Shown here: positions 30,023 to 41,489 of the stretch, piece by piece
Position numbering within the stretch: position 1 is the stretch's first letter
Layout: the number at the start of each line of letters is the position of its first letter
Assembly: GCF_905147365.1 (NCBI RefSeq)
Contig: NC_056428.1
Span: forward strand, 40,157,001-40,221,000
Origin: Aricia agestis
Taxonomy: Eukaryota; Arthropoda; Insecta; Lepidoptera; Lycaenidae
Reading direction: 5' to 3'
DNA: 64,000 nt
The notes under the pieces: generated by a model
Database searches by the model: none
The model's input: the letters and a program-made list of their open reading frames with translations, nothing else
What the model was told of the DNA's origin: nothing
Made by a program: the position numbers and the translations under genes

Positions 30023-31916
30023 AGTTTTCACGGAAACGACCAAGACCGCATAAACACGTGAAACTGTAATATAATATTGTAGGTTTAAGTTACCTACATT
30101 AAAGTCATGCTGCCTTAGTATTCGCAGTTCACGCTTTCTAATCGTGCAAACGCGAGCCTCAATATTTGAAGTCCTCGGTGATCATCATCACGACCCTGAA
30201 GCCGAGACCACCGTCTTTAAATTATCTCTGAAAACATCACCTTGGTAGAGTTCAGCGCTGAGTCGGTAGAGAATAGAGATAAAATATGATGGTTAATGAA
30301 TTTAAGGCATAAAGGCCATATTTTCAATTTTTTCAATACGCAGTTTTTAACCGACTACTAAAAGAAAATAGGTTCTATGTTCGGCGCCGGATTTACTCGT
30401 AATAATAAAAGGATTTCCAATAGCTTTTAGGATAAAATAGCGAAGCTCGTATGTCGATATTTATCAACATGTAATATGAAAATAGACGCTGAATGAACAC
30501 TGATAGAGTACATGCAGAGTATCAAAGACACCTGGCGACTCGCCAGATGTTGTTTCGACACAAGTCTGAGGAAAGTCAAAAAAATTGCCCAAACTCACTT
30601 TCCGTTGGTAGGTTCGAGATTTATATGAGATGCTGAAATTACATCCGAATATTCTTTAAAAATAACAACCTTAATTGAGTACTACATTATTTTAATTTTT
30701 TATTTACACATAGTTATTGCAATGTTCGAAAACCCATAAGTTTCTTTCCCATTTGATTATTTGACTTTGCATAACACTGTTCTGAAACTTTAAATACTAT
30801 ATTATGATTCTCATAACCAATAGGTATCATTGAAAGTACTTTATGGAAGTATTTTATGGAAGTACTCCAACTAATTTATGACTTAGAAATTGATGACGCG
30901 GATTTAACGTTCTGAAAATTGCGCAGTAGTTTAACCATCATTAACTTTCAGATGTGTCCTTGACTATATCAATCATGTTGAGATTTTTTGCTCGCAATGT
31001 GTCGCAATACATAATCATCAAGATGGTTATGTAGCTCTGTGTACACAATATAATAGCATTTTTAAGTAGTAAGTCGCCAATAGCATTTTTTGTTGAAAAA
31101 AATATAAGTAGGTACTTACAATTTAAATTTTAAAATAAAATTATAGTCAATTCGTTTTGTCACATATCGTTCAAATTATAATTATTATTCTCACACAAAA
31201 ATAAATATAATTTCGCACATTACAACCACGCAATAATTTTTCAATTACAGTTATAAGAAATATTCAAGCTTTTGGAGGCTGAAATAACTGAAAAGTAGTC
31301 ATATGCGAGAATGTAGATATAATATTCTTATTTTATTATTATATTATCCGACCTCCCACAAGTAAACTGCTGAACGACTTAGCTGAATTCGAAGATACAT
31401 ACTTTAAGAATTTGGAAAATACCAAAGGATAGCTTTCATACGGTTTTCACACTACAAACGAATTGCACGTGCAACATCTATTACTTTAGCAATATTTATA
31501 TTGCTAAAAAGGGGACTCTTCAATGCGGGTATATTGTTAGTAAAACCTGATTTTTATCAGAACTATACATCCAAAAGGGGTTACCAGAATAAAAGACTTC
31601 TGAGAAACCTGTGGGACATTTTGTAATCGTGTTCAGTTCTTATTACGAACAATGGCCATGTTTTTGAAATCGAGTTGGGTGTAAAAAAAGGCGACTACAT
31701 TAATAATATTTTTAAGGAAGGTTTATGTGAGTACCTAATAATGAAAATATTGAATGTTTATGTTATGTTTCCCGAGCCATTAATTGAAAAAAAAAATACT
31801 TAAGTGAATGATATTAGAGTATGTATATAGCTTTGTATATATATAGGTATGTATATAGCTTTTTAATAAAAAGTAAACCAAGCTCACTGTTCAGTATTGG
31901 TTTAAGTTACATAAAT
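30023..31916. other. Long AT-rich stretch, no gene seen
   Basis: Contains a GGTTCTATGTTCGGCGCCGG piece (30370-30395) related to the GTCGGTT repeat, a 22-bp hairpin TTAGCAATAT-TT-ATATTGCTAA at 31486-31507, and a direct repeat of GTATATAGCTTT near 31822-31864. Could be intron of the island at 29345-29677, by inference only. Confidence 0.4.
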
Positions 31917-32372
31917 CCGGGAGTTGACAACTTTTAAAAAATAGTTTCAAGCGCTTCAGTTGTTTACAATAATACCTGTAAATTAATATTTTATTCATTA
32001 TTATGCCCTAGAATGAGTTAAAAGTTATTTTAAATACTGAATTCAAAATATGTTACAAAAAAGCGGCATTATGGTCACGTGACGTGTGACGTCATCGTTC
32101 ATGAAACAAAACAACCGTAGACAGAGCAAAAGTGAGTAAGTGTTTAGCCTAACAAACGTCAATTTCGTTTGCCACTGAACGATGACGTCACTGCTTCAGA
32201 TTGGCGTTTCCAATCACGTGACTTACAGTTAATAAATCTAATTTTTTTCAATGTAAAATAAAATAAATCAATAATTATTTTTTCGATATTTGTATTGTTT
32301 TAGAGTTTTTATCAATAAATCTATAAAATATAATATATATTTTAAAATTTTAAACATACTGTCAACTCCCGG
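31917..32372. mobile_element. MITE with CCGGGAGTTGACA ends and E-box/CRE pairs
   Basis: 456 bp between CCGGGAGTTGACA and TGTCAACTCCCGG. Inside, TCACGTGACGTGTGACGTCA (32078-32097) is mirrored by GATGACGTCACTGC (from about 32181) and CACGTGAC near 32215. It therefore holds two CACGTG E-boxes and two TGACGTCA CRE palindromes. No coding content. AT/ATT flanks do not give a clear duplication. Confidence 0.7.
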
Positions 32373-32874
32373 ATTGGTAGCTTTATAGTAGCTTACGTAA
32401 TTAAACGGAATAATTAAAAAATACAAAGTTTTGTTTCAAAGTTTTTACATTAAATTAAAATAAACTCAGACTTAATTTAATTTTGCACATTATTGAAATA
32501 AGTTAACAGAGTTATAGTTTGCTGGAATTCGTAAGCTATAAATACATATTTCTATTACATTAGCTGGAAAAATTAAATCTAAAGTGGCACTTATATTTAA
32601 CTGAGCTGACGTCAGCTAACCATATCAAGTGTATGACGTTGAATTTCACAACAACGTGACAATGCGTCGGTTATTTGAACCATTTTTGCTAACAAATTGG
32701 CAAATACTGCACAATTTGTTTGGTAAATATAAGGAAGATGAGTAAATAAGGTAGGTGGGTTTTTAATGTTATAAAGGCTTAAAAAGCGCTTGTGTTACAA
32801 AATATCCCACAAATGATTAAGGAAATGTATCCTAACTTGATGTTGACGAATTGTTTACAAAAAAAAAGATACAT

Positions 32875-32926
32875 ATACAGCCGAACGTTTTACCTCCTCC
32901 TTTTTGGAAGTCGGTAAAAATGTAGA
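32875..32926 (-). repeat. GTCGGTT repeat tail
   Basis: CAGCCGAACGTTTTACCTCC and then TCCTTTTTGGAAGTCGGT. Confidence 0.65.
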
Positions 32927-32955
32927 GATTACGATAGAATATTGCATATTGTGTT

Positions 32956-32983
32956 CTTGTCAGGCCATGTATGGCCTGACAAG
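32956..32983. repeat. 28-bp perfect hairpin
   Basis: CTTGTCAGGCCAT, loop GT, ATGGCCTGACAAG. Confidence 0.9.
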
Positions 32984-33018
32984 TATGTATGTATACTATA
33001 TCGAAATTTTAAATAACC

Positions 33019-33331
33019 TTTTTTAGGGTTCCGTACCCAAAGGGTAAAAACAGGACCCTCTTACTGAGAATTCGATGTCTGTCCGTCTGTTTGTCCGTCC
33101 GTCTGTCTGTCTGTCTCCAGGCTGTAACTCAAGAACCGCTATAGCTAGACTTCTGAAATTTTCACAGATTATGTATTTCTGTTGTCGCTATGAAAAAAAA
33201 ATACTAAAAATAAAATAAAATAAATATTTTAGGAGGGCTTCCATATTATAACCCCAAACTTTTTCCTACTTTCGCTCTATAACGGTACAGTACCCTTCGT
33301 AGGCGAGTTAGACCCGCACTTGGCCTTTTTT
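33019..33331 (+). repeat. GGGTTCCG repeat, copy 3
   Basis: GGGTTCCGTACCCAAAGGGT, a TCTG array, CTATAACGGTACAGTACCC, then CCCGCACTTGGCC. Internally shortened. Confidence 0.85.
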
Positions 33332-33654
33332 TTGTTTTTTTTTTTTACTCAGAGCTAGTTTATCTAGTAAGAGTAGAGTTTAAAATCATATTTTGCAGCT
33401 AATAAACATTAGTAACAATATGTCAGTACTATGATACAGAAGTTTATTATGCGAATGCTAATTTTTCAAACAATAGCCTTTAGAATTTAGATTGACATGT
33501 TACATACAACATTATACGTATGAACTATACTCTATAGAGAGTCAACGTTAGCCAGACATTCGTGATTTCATAAGAGCTGAAAGTTTTTTTTGTTCATGAC
33601 CCCTATTAGAGGTAAAAACGACCAGCGACTATGGAGTTTCATAAGGTTAGGTAG

Positions 33655-33799
33655 ACCGTATTATATAGACTATAGCCTTCGTCGATAAATTGGCTATCTA
33701 ACACTTGAAGAATTTTTCGTATCAGACCAGAAGTTCAAGTTCCTGAGATAAGCTCCTTCGAGCAAACAAACTTTTCAACTTTATAATATTAAGTGTAGA
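33655..33799 (-). mobile_element. Helitron-like family D, 5' part
   Basis: Reverse strand: TCTACACTTAATATTATAAA start at 33799 after an A, then the GAAC...CTCAGGAACTTG unit in degraded form. 3' end missing. Confidence 0.65.
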
Positions 33800-33904
33800 T
33801 TTCAGAGTAGTCACCAAAAATGTGAACTTAAATCATTTGATTACTCAAAAATATTCAAGGTAGTAAAGATACGTACCATTTACCACGATCGTAATATATT
33901 ATGT

Positions 33905-34093
33905 GTCTAAACACACTTGGCCGAAAATACGCGGTCGAAGCTCGGCATGTTTACACTTTACGCCTGCAATGTATTTTAAATTACAAATAATTAACACATC
34001 ATGCGGAAAGTACGTCGTATTGTATGCGTAGCGCATTGCTGGTGTATTCATGCCGAACTTCGGCCGCGTATTTTCGGCCTACTGTGTTAAGAC
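33905..34093. mobile_element. Foldback MITE with GTCTAAACACA ends
   Basis: GTCTAAACACACTTGGCCG and CGAAAATACGCGGTCGAAG pair with the right end CGCGTATTTTCGGCC and ACTGTGTTAAGAC. Arms are about 70 bp with some mismatches. Confidence 0.72.
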
Positions 34094-35224
34094 AATTACG
34101 CGGCAAATTGAACCCAAACTACTACCAAAGTCTTAGTTTTAGTCTTAATTGTTTTAGTTGTCAATTTGTTGCCAGTTTTTTATTGCTATTTAAAAACTTT
34201 TTTACGTATGTAACGCATTTATTCTTTTGCAATTTTTGATATTACTTGGGTAAATGGGTACATTCCAAAAAAAAAATACAGATAGAAAAAACTGTTATGA
34301 ATCTTTCTACTATCTATATGTGTAATACTTAGATATTACATACCTAACATAATAAAATTATGCCTTGAATGTTGAAATGCGAATTAACATTGTCACCTAC
34401 TTATTTTTCGTTTTAAGTTTATTTTTGTATTTCCAAAGAATATAATATCATAGATTATAAGATTTGGTGAACTATTTAATTATGTTTATATAAATTACTA
34501 AATTACAAATTAATATAATTAGTACTTAAGTAGTAGTACTTAAAAGTAAACATTTTTCATGTAGAGTTCGGTTTTTTGCAAGTAAACAATTTTTTCGAAA
34601 TATACTTACTTAATTGAATTCAGACGGCAAGAAAACATGAATTTATTACAAAACTGGCACTGAAAACATTACATATACCTTCTCACTCACACATTACGAA
34701 TAAGAAAGAAATAGTAATATATTGACTGAATATCGTACCTCCGCGCGCGTTGGTATCTTTTGTCAAGAAATGCAAAATGTAGAGACTAGAGGCGTACAAG
34801 CAAATGTTTTAGGTTTTAATAACTTATACATATTCTTAAAAACAAACTAACTAATACATCTCATTTTGTTTACACATATTGTATTACTTAAAAGTTTAAG
34901 TGTATTTTCATAAGTAACGTAGTACCCACCATACATAATTTTTTTGCCAACTCAATCACGTATTTTTTTTTCCAATGTGCATAATATTTGGCAATTGCCT
35001 AAGCTGGTAGCGTTTTAACAGTAACTAAAAATAAAATACATTATACCTAGGTACCTACAATATACGAGGGTGAATTGTAACTTAATTACTCGTAATAAAA
35101 TATTATTAGGTACATCGAACTGATTAAAAAGCTTGGCGCATATTCATCAATTATTGTTAATTACTTACAATTAAATCAGATTTTATTTTATTAAAAACCA
35201 AAGGTAGTTATCGGATGCGCCTCT
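34094..35224. other. AT-rich intergenic stretch
   Basis: No gene or strong repeat seen. Short CGCGCGCG run at 34742-34750. Confidence 0.4.
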
Positions 35225-35600
35225 GTCCGAAATCTGTATTTACGGTCAAGAAAGTAGATTGTGCTTGGCGGTTGCTATGCCATGTCTCGAGTTATGCGCG
35301 GAGCGAGTCCGCGCTCCAGTCAGCTTGGGCGACGGAAATTTCCACTGGCCGCTAGCGCGTCGCCCGCGCCCGCACCCCTCTCCCCCCGCGTTGCCCTACT
35401 GGTGGTGCACGCACACACGCAAGCGCGAGCGTCCGCTAACGTCTGTGAATACGTCCTCTGTCCGTGTGTGTCGCCCGCTTAAGCCTGTGTATGAGTCCAC
35501 TGCGTCTGTGTATGAGTTCGCTGCGTCTGTTTGCGCCCGCTAAAGTCTATGTATGCGCCCGCGCTTATGGTCGAAATTCGAAAATATGTTGTATCTCCTA
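35225..35600. promoter_or_regulatory. GC-rich island with short internal repeats
   Basis: An abrupt rise in GC (GTCGCCCGCGCCCGCACCCC, GCGCGAGCGTCCGC). From about 35466 to 35555 the unit GCGTCTGTGTATGAGT recurs with variation. Two overlapping frames of 73 and 94 codons look like composition artefacts (Arg/Pro/Ser-rich, no domain). Downstream an ATG at 35625 opens only 25 codons. A promoter or non-coding first exon on either strand is plausible but not shown. Confidence 0.35.
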
Positions 35601-36099
35601 ACTCTTACGTCACTTCACACTTGAAATGGCTGCGATTAAGCTGTTGAAAGTAATTGAAGTAAAGTTAGTGTGTACAGGCAATTTGGCGTTTGAGGAAAAG
35701 TAATAATTAACCATAATGCTCCGTTCAACGGTTCCGTAATTAAATCTTATCAATTATGGCAGAGTCGTTGAATAAAACAATAATAAGAATGATTTTTTTC
35801 CTAATAAGTACAAATACAAATATATTTTAAGTATATTTTAAGTCAATCGTTATCAATATCTATTATAATACAGAGGTACTACTTCTGTAAAGAATGAATG
35901 AATGTAATAGATTTATCAAAAAAAAACTCTCTTCAAATCTCAAACAAATTCGGATAAAATGTAGAGAACGCTGATACATTACGCTGAACGCTAAATGATA
36001 ATTTTTAAAAATATGATTTCAGTTTATTTTGCAATAAAGTAAATAAAATTATTTAAAAAAATGATATACTTACTTACATAATATATATATATATGTATA
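35601..36099. other. Unassigned stretch
   Basis: AT-rich; no clear feature. Confidence 0.35.
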
Positions 36100-36371
36100 T
36101 TTAAAAAAAACTTGGGAGGTGTCAAGGGACACCCGAATGGAACGAAGTTATTCATTTATGTTCAAAAAAACTGTAGTCTGTACACATAATATTAAAAAAA
36201 TATTAAAATAACGCCATCTAGTTGACGCACAGGAATACTTATTATCGGCGCCATCTGCCCCTAACATGCAGGTACTAATAAAAAAGCGTCGAGGTCAAAT
36301 CAAGGTCAAATGTCGTTCTGTCTAGCCTTCAGATTTACGCCGAACGCGGGATAAGGAACTTCGTTCCAAAA
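36100..36371. repeat. Repeat with GGAACGAAGTT / AACTTCGTTCC ends
   Basis: GGAACGAAGTT at 36138-36148 is inverted at about 36358-36368. The interior has AACGCCATCTAG and GGCGCCATCTGCCCC. A related piece is at 63480-63570 (GAACGAAGTTCTTTATCGCG). Confidence 0.5.
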
Positions 36372-36596
36372 ATTATGGCTCGCCCGAGCTCTACCTTAGC
36401 TCCGTGCAGGAACGCAATCAGTGTGAAAGGCACCTAAACCCTAAAAAAGCTTATAAGCTTCCTGTATCATATCTTGAACACTGAGTGGCACCTCCGAGAA
36501 ATTTTAGGCGGAGAAAGATGCACATAATTGTACACTTTTGAGATATTATTGCAGTCTTGTGCTTGAGGCACGCCGATTATACTTTACTAGATGATG

Positions 36597-36805
36597 CCCG
36601 GAATCCTTTGCGCTAAAACTTCTTTATCGCGCTGGAACCGTACATTTCTTCGGATACAAAGTATCCTATGTCCTTTCCCGGGACTCAAAGTATCTAAATA
36701 CCAAATTTCAGCAAGATCGGTTTAGCGGTTCACGCCCAGAAGAAGAGGAAAGAGATCTAAGACAGACAGACAGACACACTTTTGCATTTAAATTATTAAT
36801 ATGAA
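36597..36805 (-). mobile_element. Helitron-like family E, minus copy
   Basis: CTAG at 36597-36600, GATGCCCGGAATCC, ATGTCCTTTCCCGGGACTCA, CAGACAGACAGACACACTTT, TTGCATTTAAATTATTAATA. Confidence 0.75.
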
Positions 36806-37104
36806 CGACACAATACGTATTTTGTTAAAATTTTCTCATCTCATTGTCATCTTTAGGTTTTACAACAATCCTATTTTAATTCCTTGTGGCTTCACATTAT
36901 CACACCTCCCTGGGGTTGCAACTTGATTCCAATGTTTCATGACATTTGCATTTTACATGTAAATACATTTTCAGTATTACTGAATACAACACAATAATCA
37001 GTTTTCGTATGACCTACTTCATAATAATATTCAGCGTTCGTAGAAACTTACGCACATTACTGTTTATTTAATCTCCGATTACGTTCCTGTTTATAATAAA
37101 AATC
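36806..37104. other. Loop between two inverted family E copies
   Basis: About 300 bp, AT-rich, no feature of its own. Confidence 0.5.
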
Positions 37105-37315
37105 CATATCTATACTAATATTATAAATGCGAAAGTGTGTCTGTCTGTCTGTTACTATCACGTCCTAACCGCTGCCGCGCTGAACCGATTTTGCTGAAAT
37201 ATGGTATGGGATACTTTGAGTCCCAGGGAAGGACATAGGAAACTATTTTTCCCCGGAAAAACACTTTTTTTCCAAAATTCGGTGCAACGGAGTTGCGGGC
37301 ATCATATAACTGATC
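37105..37315 (+). mobile_element. Helitron-like family E, plus copy
   Basis: TCCATATCTATACTAATATT start, AAATGCGAAAGTGTGTCTG, hairpin GCAAC-GGA-GTTGC (read GTGCAACGGAGTTGC) then GGGCATCATATAA, a degraded CTAG. Head-to-head with 36597-36805. Confidence 0.75.
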
Positions 37316-37342
37316 TTCCACATTTAGGACTGAAACTAAAAT

Positions 37343-37411
37343 GGACGGTGGATGGATAGAATGGATAGTGTATGGATAGAATGACTGGTGGATGGATTTA
37401 ATGGATGATGT
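37343..37411. repeat. GGATGGATAGAAT tandem repeat
   Basis: Four or five irregular units of GGATGGATAGAAT / GGTGGATGGAT. Confidence 0.8.
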
Positions 37412-37621
37412 ATTTCAGCCACCTCTTTCACGAGTTCATGCCATCGATTATGGTGATAAGATAACAGCTAGATACGACAAAAGTTATTTGCTTATGATAA
37501 CATGATACATGGCATGGGGGAATGAGGAATGTATTAGCCAGGATATACCTACTTCGAAAGAGGAGGAAATAAGGAGATAAATAGAGATTAGACGGTGACA
37601 AGTTATTGGTAGTTTTTGTGC
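37412..37621. other. Unassigned stretch
   Basis: No feature seen. Confidence 0.35.
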
Positions 37622-38096
37622 TTTTTAAGGTTCCGTACTCGTATCCAAACGGGACCCTATTACCTGAGACCAGGTATATTTATTACTCTATGCTATTACT
37701 GAAACATCAATGTCTGTCCGTCTGTCTGTCTGTCTCCAGGCTGTAGCTCAAGAACCGCTATAGCTAGACTTCTGAAATTTTTACAGATTGTGTATTTCTG
37801 TTGCTGCTATAAAAACAAGTACTAAAAACAAAATAAAATAAATATTTAAGGCTCCCATACAACAAACGTGATTTTTTTGGCCTTTTTTACTCTTAATCAA
37901 TAATGGTAGCAGGTAGGCTCTTGAAATACTCACAATATTATTAATTATATTTATACTTATTTAATAATAAAATTAAAATAAAATAAATATTTAAGGGGGC
38001 TCCCATACAAAAACCACAATATTTTGCCAATTTTCGCTCAATAATGGTACGAAACCCTCCATGCGCGAGTCCGACTCGCACTTGGCCAATTTTTGA
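37622..38096 (+). repeat. GGGTTCCG repeat, copy 4
   Basis: AAGGTTCCGTACTCG, TCTG array, CAGGCTGTAGCTCAAGAACC, two CCCATACAA blocks, GTCCGACTCGCACTTGGCCA. Near full length at 475 bp. Confidence 0.85.
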
Positions 38097-38312
38097 GTAT
38101 TCATGCGTCTATAGTGTTTTAAATTTTGCCGATCGATCTAAAACCTTTGCTGATTGATACAGTTGTTAGAATCTGAATCAGAGTAATGTATTTGAGGATT
38201 ATTGTCTTTGCCTAGTTCCTTCAAGTTTCACTTTTCAACCTCGTCCTTATGACGTCACAGAGGGGTTAAAGGGGGATCCCACTTGACTTAATGTATCGCA
38301 AGTTCCAAAGTA

Positions 38313-38642
38313 TAACCCAGTATACTGGCCACTGCTTGTGGTGTCATGAGCCCGACGCCATATTGACGCCATAATATACTGGATGAGTTAACGTATGACG
38401 TATTGGTAGAAAATGTATTATTTGCACAATAATATCAAAACAAAGTTATATATTAGTCAATGTATTAGACTGTATAATATTTCTGAACCAATCAACATTA
38501 TGACGTAGATTTCTGACGCCATAACCACTGACCACTATATTTCAGAACTTACAGGAGGCTGAGTGTCAATTTTTGTCAATATGTAATTACAAACAGCGCC
38601 CCTAGTGGCAAACTATAGCAACTAAAGTAGTGTACTGGGTTT
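38313..38642. repeat. Possible element with AACCCAGTATACT ends
   Basis: AACCCAGTATACTGG on the left and AGTGTACTGGGTT on the right are inverted. The interior repeats TGACGCCATA three times. The ends are short; this could be chance. Confidence 0.3.
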
Positions 38643-39674
38643 TATTTCGGAACCTACCCGTATTTTCATGTACATATTCGGAATATTTTATTCGGCCATA
38701 AAGCGGGACACTGGCGTCGTAGAGTCCAGCCACTCCTTGTTTCAGGTCGAATCGTTATCGTGAAGTGCGATTTACAAATCTAATGCACTCGTAATAGAGC
38801 TCGTTTTGCTATACACCGCTGTATTCTAATCAGATTAGATCTCCATACATCGATTTATCTATCTGGTTCACGGAGTGTAAAGTTTTAAAAGGATAAAAGT
38901 TTTAGCTTTAGGTGAAGAACAATTTACTCTTTAAAGTGCTGGCAATTTTATATTATGTATTTATGACGTTGAAATATTACGTTTTACATATTATCACAAC
39001 AAAATCTAACAGTGTTTATGTAGCGTAGTAATGCCTTAGTGGGTTGTTTTCGTCAACTAGCCTGAGTGACCGTTTTGTCAATCGCGTTTGGAGCCCTGTG
39101 CTATTGAACCCTCTAATTATGTTAGCTATGCCTCTGTAAGAGCAAAAGACTTTCTGGTTGACTGAATGATAGCTTCTCGGTTATGTTCCTTTTTTGCTTG
39201 CTAACTCTGATCTCTATTGCCAAATGGAGCTCTATTAAATAAGACACAAGCAATAAACTAGAATTTAACTTAAGATTTTAGAGCAAGAGCCTTCGTTTCA
39301 GCGAGTAGATTTTTTAACGTAAAAGTAGTGTTTCGATTAAAGAAAAGTCTATGGAGTTTATATACTGGTTCTGTATAGTTCATATGACAAGACTTGCTCA
39401 AAGCGAACTTTAATGTTTATTGTTTACAAAGATTGGCAATATTTCAAACATACCCACACGCACTTGATATATTTAGTTTGTTATTTGTGAAAATTATTTT
39501 TGTTTCGGTCCGTTTGAGTAAAGCTAGATATATCCTCTTAAATGGGTTTCCCTAGCTCTCTTTAAACGGTCATTATGCAAGTCCTTTATAAAGATTGAAG
39601 AATTTGTCTATAATTGCTTCTGCACTGCAGGTTAGCTGAAGCTCTAAGTTTCTTAATTTCCACTCTGAGGAAAG
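38643..39674. other. Unassigned stretch
   Basis: No gene, no clear repeat. Confidence 0.35.
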
Positions 39675-39962
39675 TACGGGAGCCCTAGAAGAATTTTTTT
39701 TTATTACTATCAAGTCAATTTTTTGTGAGTAGCGTCTATTTTGATAAGACGAACAACATTTTTATCTGCGAAAAATCTTGAAAGTGGTAGCTAACGATAT
39801 AGAGAGGATTTCATGCTAATGGATGATCCTAAAATATGGATCGTTCTATTTGTAGGACAATGTTACTCTTAAATTAGATAACTATTAACCTAGCTACTCA
39901 CAAAAAAATTAGCTTGATAGTAATAAAAAAAATGGTTCTACGGCTTCCCTACAATATAAGTA
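39675..39962. mobile_element. Foldback element with TATTACTATCAAG arms
   Basis: GGAGCCCTAGAAGAATTTTT and TATTACTATCAAGTCAATTT on the left pair with the right-hand AGCTTGATAGTAATAAAAAA and GGTTCTACGGCTTCC. Arms of at least 50 bp with indels; weaker pairing may extend to about 39640 and 39995. Confidence 0.65.
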
Positions 39963-40195
39963 AAGAGAACAAAACAAGAATTTAAGAAGTTCTTGCTTCA
40001 TACTTTTTTACTAACTGTATGTTGTATATTATCTAGTTTATGTAACGCAAACCTTTAAAAATGTTAAAGATTTATAATATAGTCTCCTAAGATTTCACAA
40101 ATCTCTACCCGTTTTAGATGAAAATAGAGTACCTCCAGTCATCAGAACTGTCTGGGCATAAAATGGGTACAAAATAGAGTATATAACATAATATT
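39963..40195. other. Unassigned stretch
   Basis: AT-rich; no feature seen. Confidence 0.35.
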
Positions 40196-40384
40196 CCCTT
40201 CCCTACCCTCAACTATTCCCTTCCCTTCCCTTCCCTACCCTCCCGTATTACCCTATTCTCTCTTAAAAGGCCGGCAACGCACTTGCAGCTCTTCTGATGC
40301 TGCGAGTGTCCATGGGCGACGGACGTTGCTTTCCATCAGGTGACCCGTTTGCTCGTTTGCCCCCTTATTTCATAAAAAAATAAA
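40196..40384 (+). mobile_element. CCGGCAACGCAC retroposon tail, copy 3
   Basis: Starts in CCCTTCCC units, then AAAAGGCCGGCAACGCACTT, GTCCATGGGCGACGGACG, CATCAGGTGACCCG and a tail ATTTCATAAAAAAATAAAT. Confidence 0.8.
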
Positions 40385-40401
40385 TCTAGTGGTAGTGTAC
40401 A

Positions 40402-40544
40402 CAGGGCTGCATTTATATTTTTTATGAGTATAGGCCTCTTTAATTTTGCCGCCCCTATGTGTAAAGTGTAAACTCTGCCGCAATCCTAGGACGCTGCCCC
40501 ATATGCCATGGCCTATACTGCTTATATACATAAATCCAGAGCTG
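40402..40544. mobile_element. hAT-like MITE, CAGGGCTGC ends, copy 1
   Basis: CAGGGCTGCATTTATATTTT pairs with ATACATAAATCCAGAGCTG. AGTGTACA before and AGTATACG after agree at six of eight positions and could be a worn 8-bp duplication. A second copy is at 52263-52379. Confidence 0.6.
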
Positions 40545-40795
40545 AGTATACGTACTCGTATTATGTCTACAAGTCCATAAAAACTAAAGCCAACCCTGAA
40601 CCCGGTAGTTCACTAAGAACTCGATTCTCAACTTCCAGTTACATTTTTCATGATTTCAACCGCGGTTTGAGGAAGACTTTATTATTCTAAACACAGAGTC
40701 GTAAATCTCTCGGGTCGTTGGTCTGTCGGTCTGTCTATAAATAGAATCCGCGGGCACACCGCGGGCTTACAGCGACATGAACACATGGGTTATAC
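40545..40795. other. Unassigned stretch
   Basis: No gene. Contains a small inverted pair CCGCGGGC / GCCCGCGG-like around 40748-40766. Confidence 0.35.
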
Positions 40796-41481
40796 CAGTG
40801 TTTTTCAACCTTTTTTGTGACGCGACCCGTCATGGTGTGAAAAATAATATTTCGCGACCTTCCTTTGCTTTTTAGGTTTCCGTACCCAAAGGTTTAAAAC
40901 GGGACTCTATTACTGAGACTTCGATGTCTGTCTGTCTGTCCGTCTGTCCGTCTGTCTCCAGGCTGTAACTCAAGAACGGTAATAGCAAGAGAGTTGAAAT
41001 TTTTACAGATCATGTATTTCTGTTGCCGTTATAACAACAAATACTAAAAACAAAATAAATTAAATATTTAAGGGGGGCTGCCATACAACAAACGTGATTT
41101 TACAAACATTTTTTGCTCAGTGTCAATGATAACAACAGTTAGGTACTTGAAATGTACTCAAAATACTCAGCTGTATTTATACTTTAATAATTAATAATAA
41201 AATTTAAATAAAATAAATAATTAAGGGGGGCTCCCATACAAAAAACACAATTTTTTACTATTGTTGCTCTTTAATGGTACGGAAATTCGTGTGCGAGTCT
41301 AACTCGCACTTGGCCGATTATTTATCATGTATGTTGATGAATGTCTCGTTGTTAAAATTGTCGTACTTATTATAACATCAATCTTTATTGTTTTTACTGA
41401 AGTAGTTCTCTCGACTTCTGGCGACCGACAGAAGCTTTGCGACCCTCCAGTTGGTCGCGACCCACAGGTTGACAAACACTG
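40796..41481. mobile_element. hAT-like MITE split by a GGGTTCCG element
   Basis: Left end CAGTGTTTTTCAACC and then GTGACGCGACCCG; right end GGTCGCGACCCACAGGTTGA and CAAACACTG. The ends are inverted copies. Flanks GGTTATAC (40788-40795) and GGTTATAG (41482-41489) are an 8-bp duplication with one change, the hAT hallmark. The element at 40869-41319 sits inside. Confidence 0.75.
40869..41319 (+). repeat. GGGTTCCG repeat, copy 5, nested
   Basis: TTTTTAGGTTTCCGTACCC, TCTG array, two CATACAA blocks, GTGTGCGAGTCTAACTCGCA then CTTGGCCGATT. It interrupts the hAT-like MITE, giving both edges of this family. Confidence 0.85.
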
Positions 41482-41489
41482 GGTTATAG

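Larger units (their letters stand above)
32373..33018. other. Unassigned stretch
   Basis: AT-rich; holds the repeat tail at 32875-32926 and the palindrome at 32956-32983. No gene. Confidence 0.4.

Noticed and set aside
35259..35543. Two overlapping frames in the GC-rich island
   Set aside because: Arg/Pro/Ser-rich composition artefacts; the two frames cannot both be real and neither has a domain.
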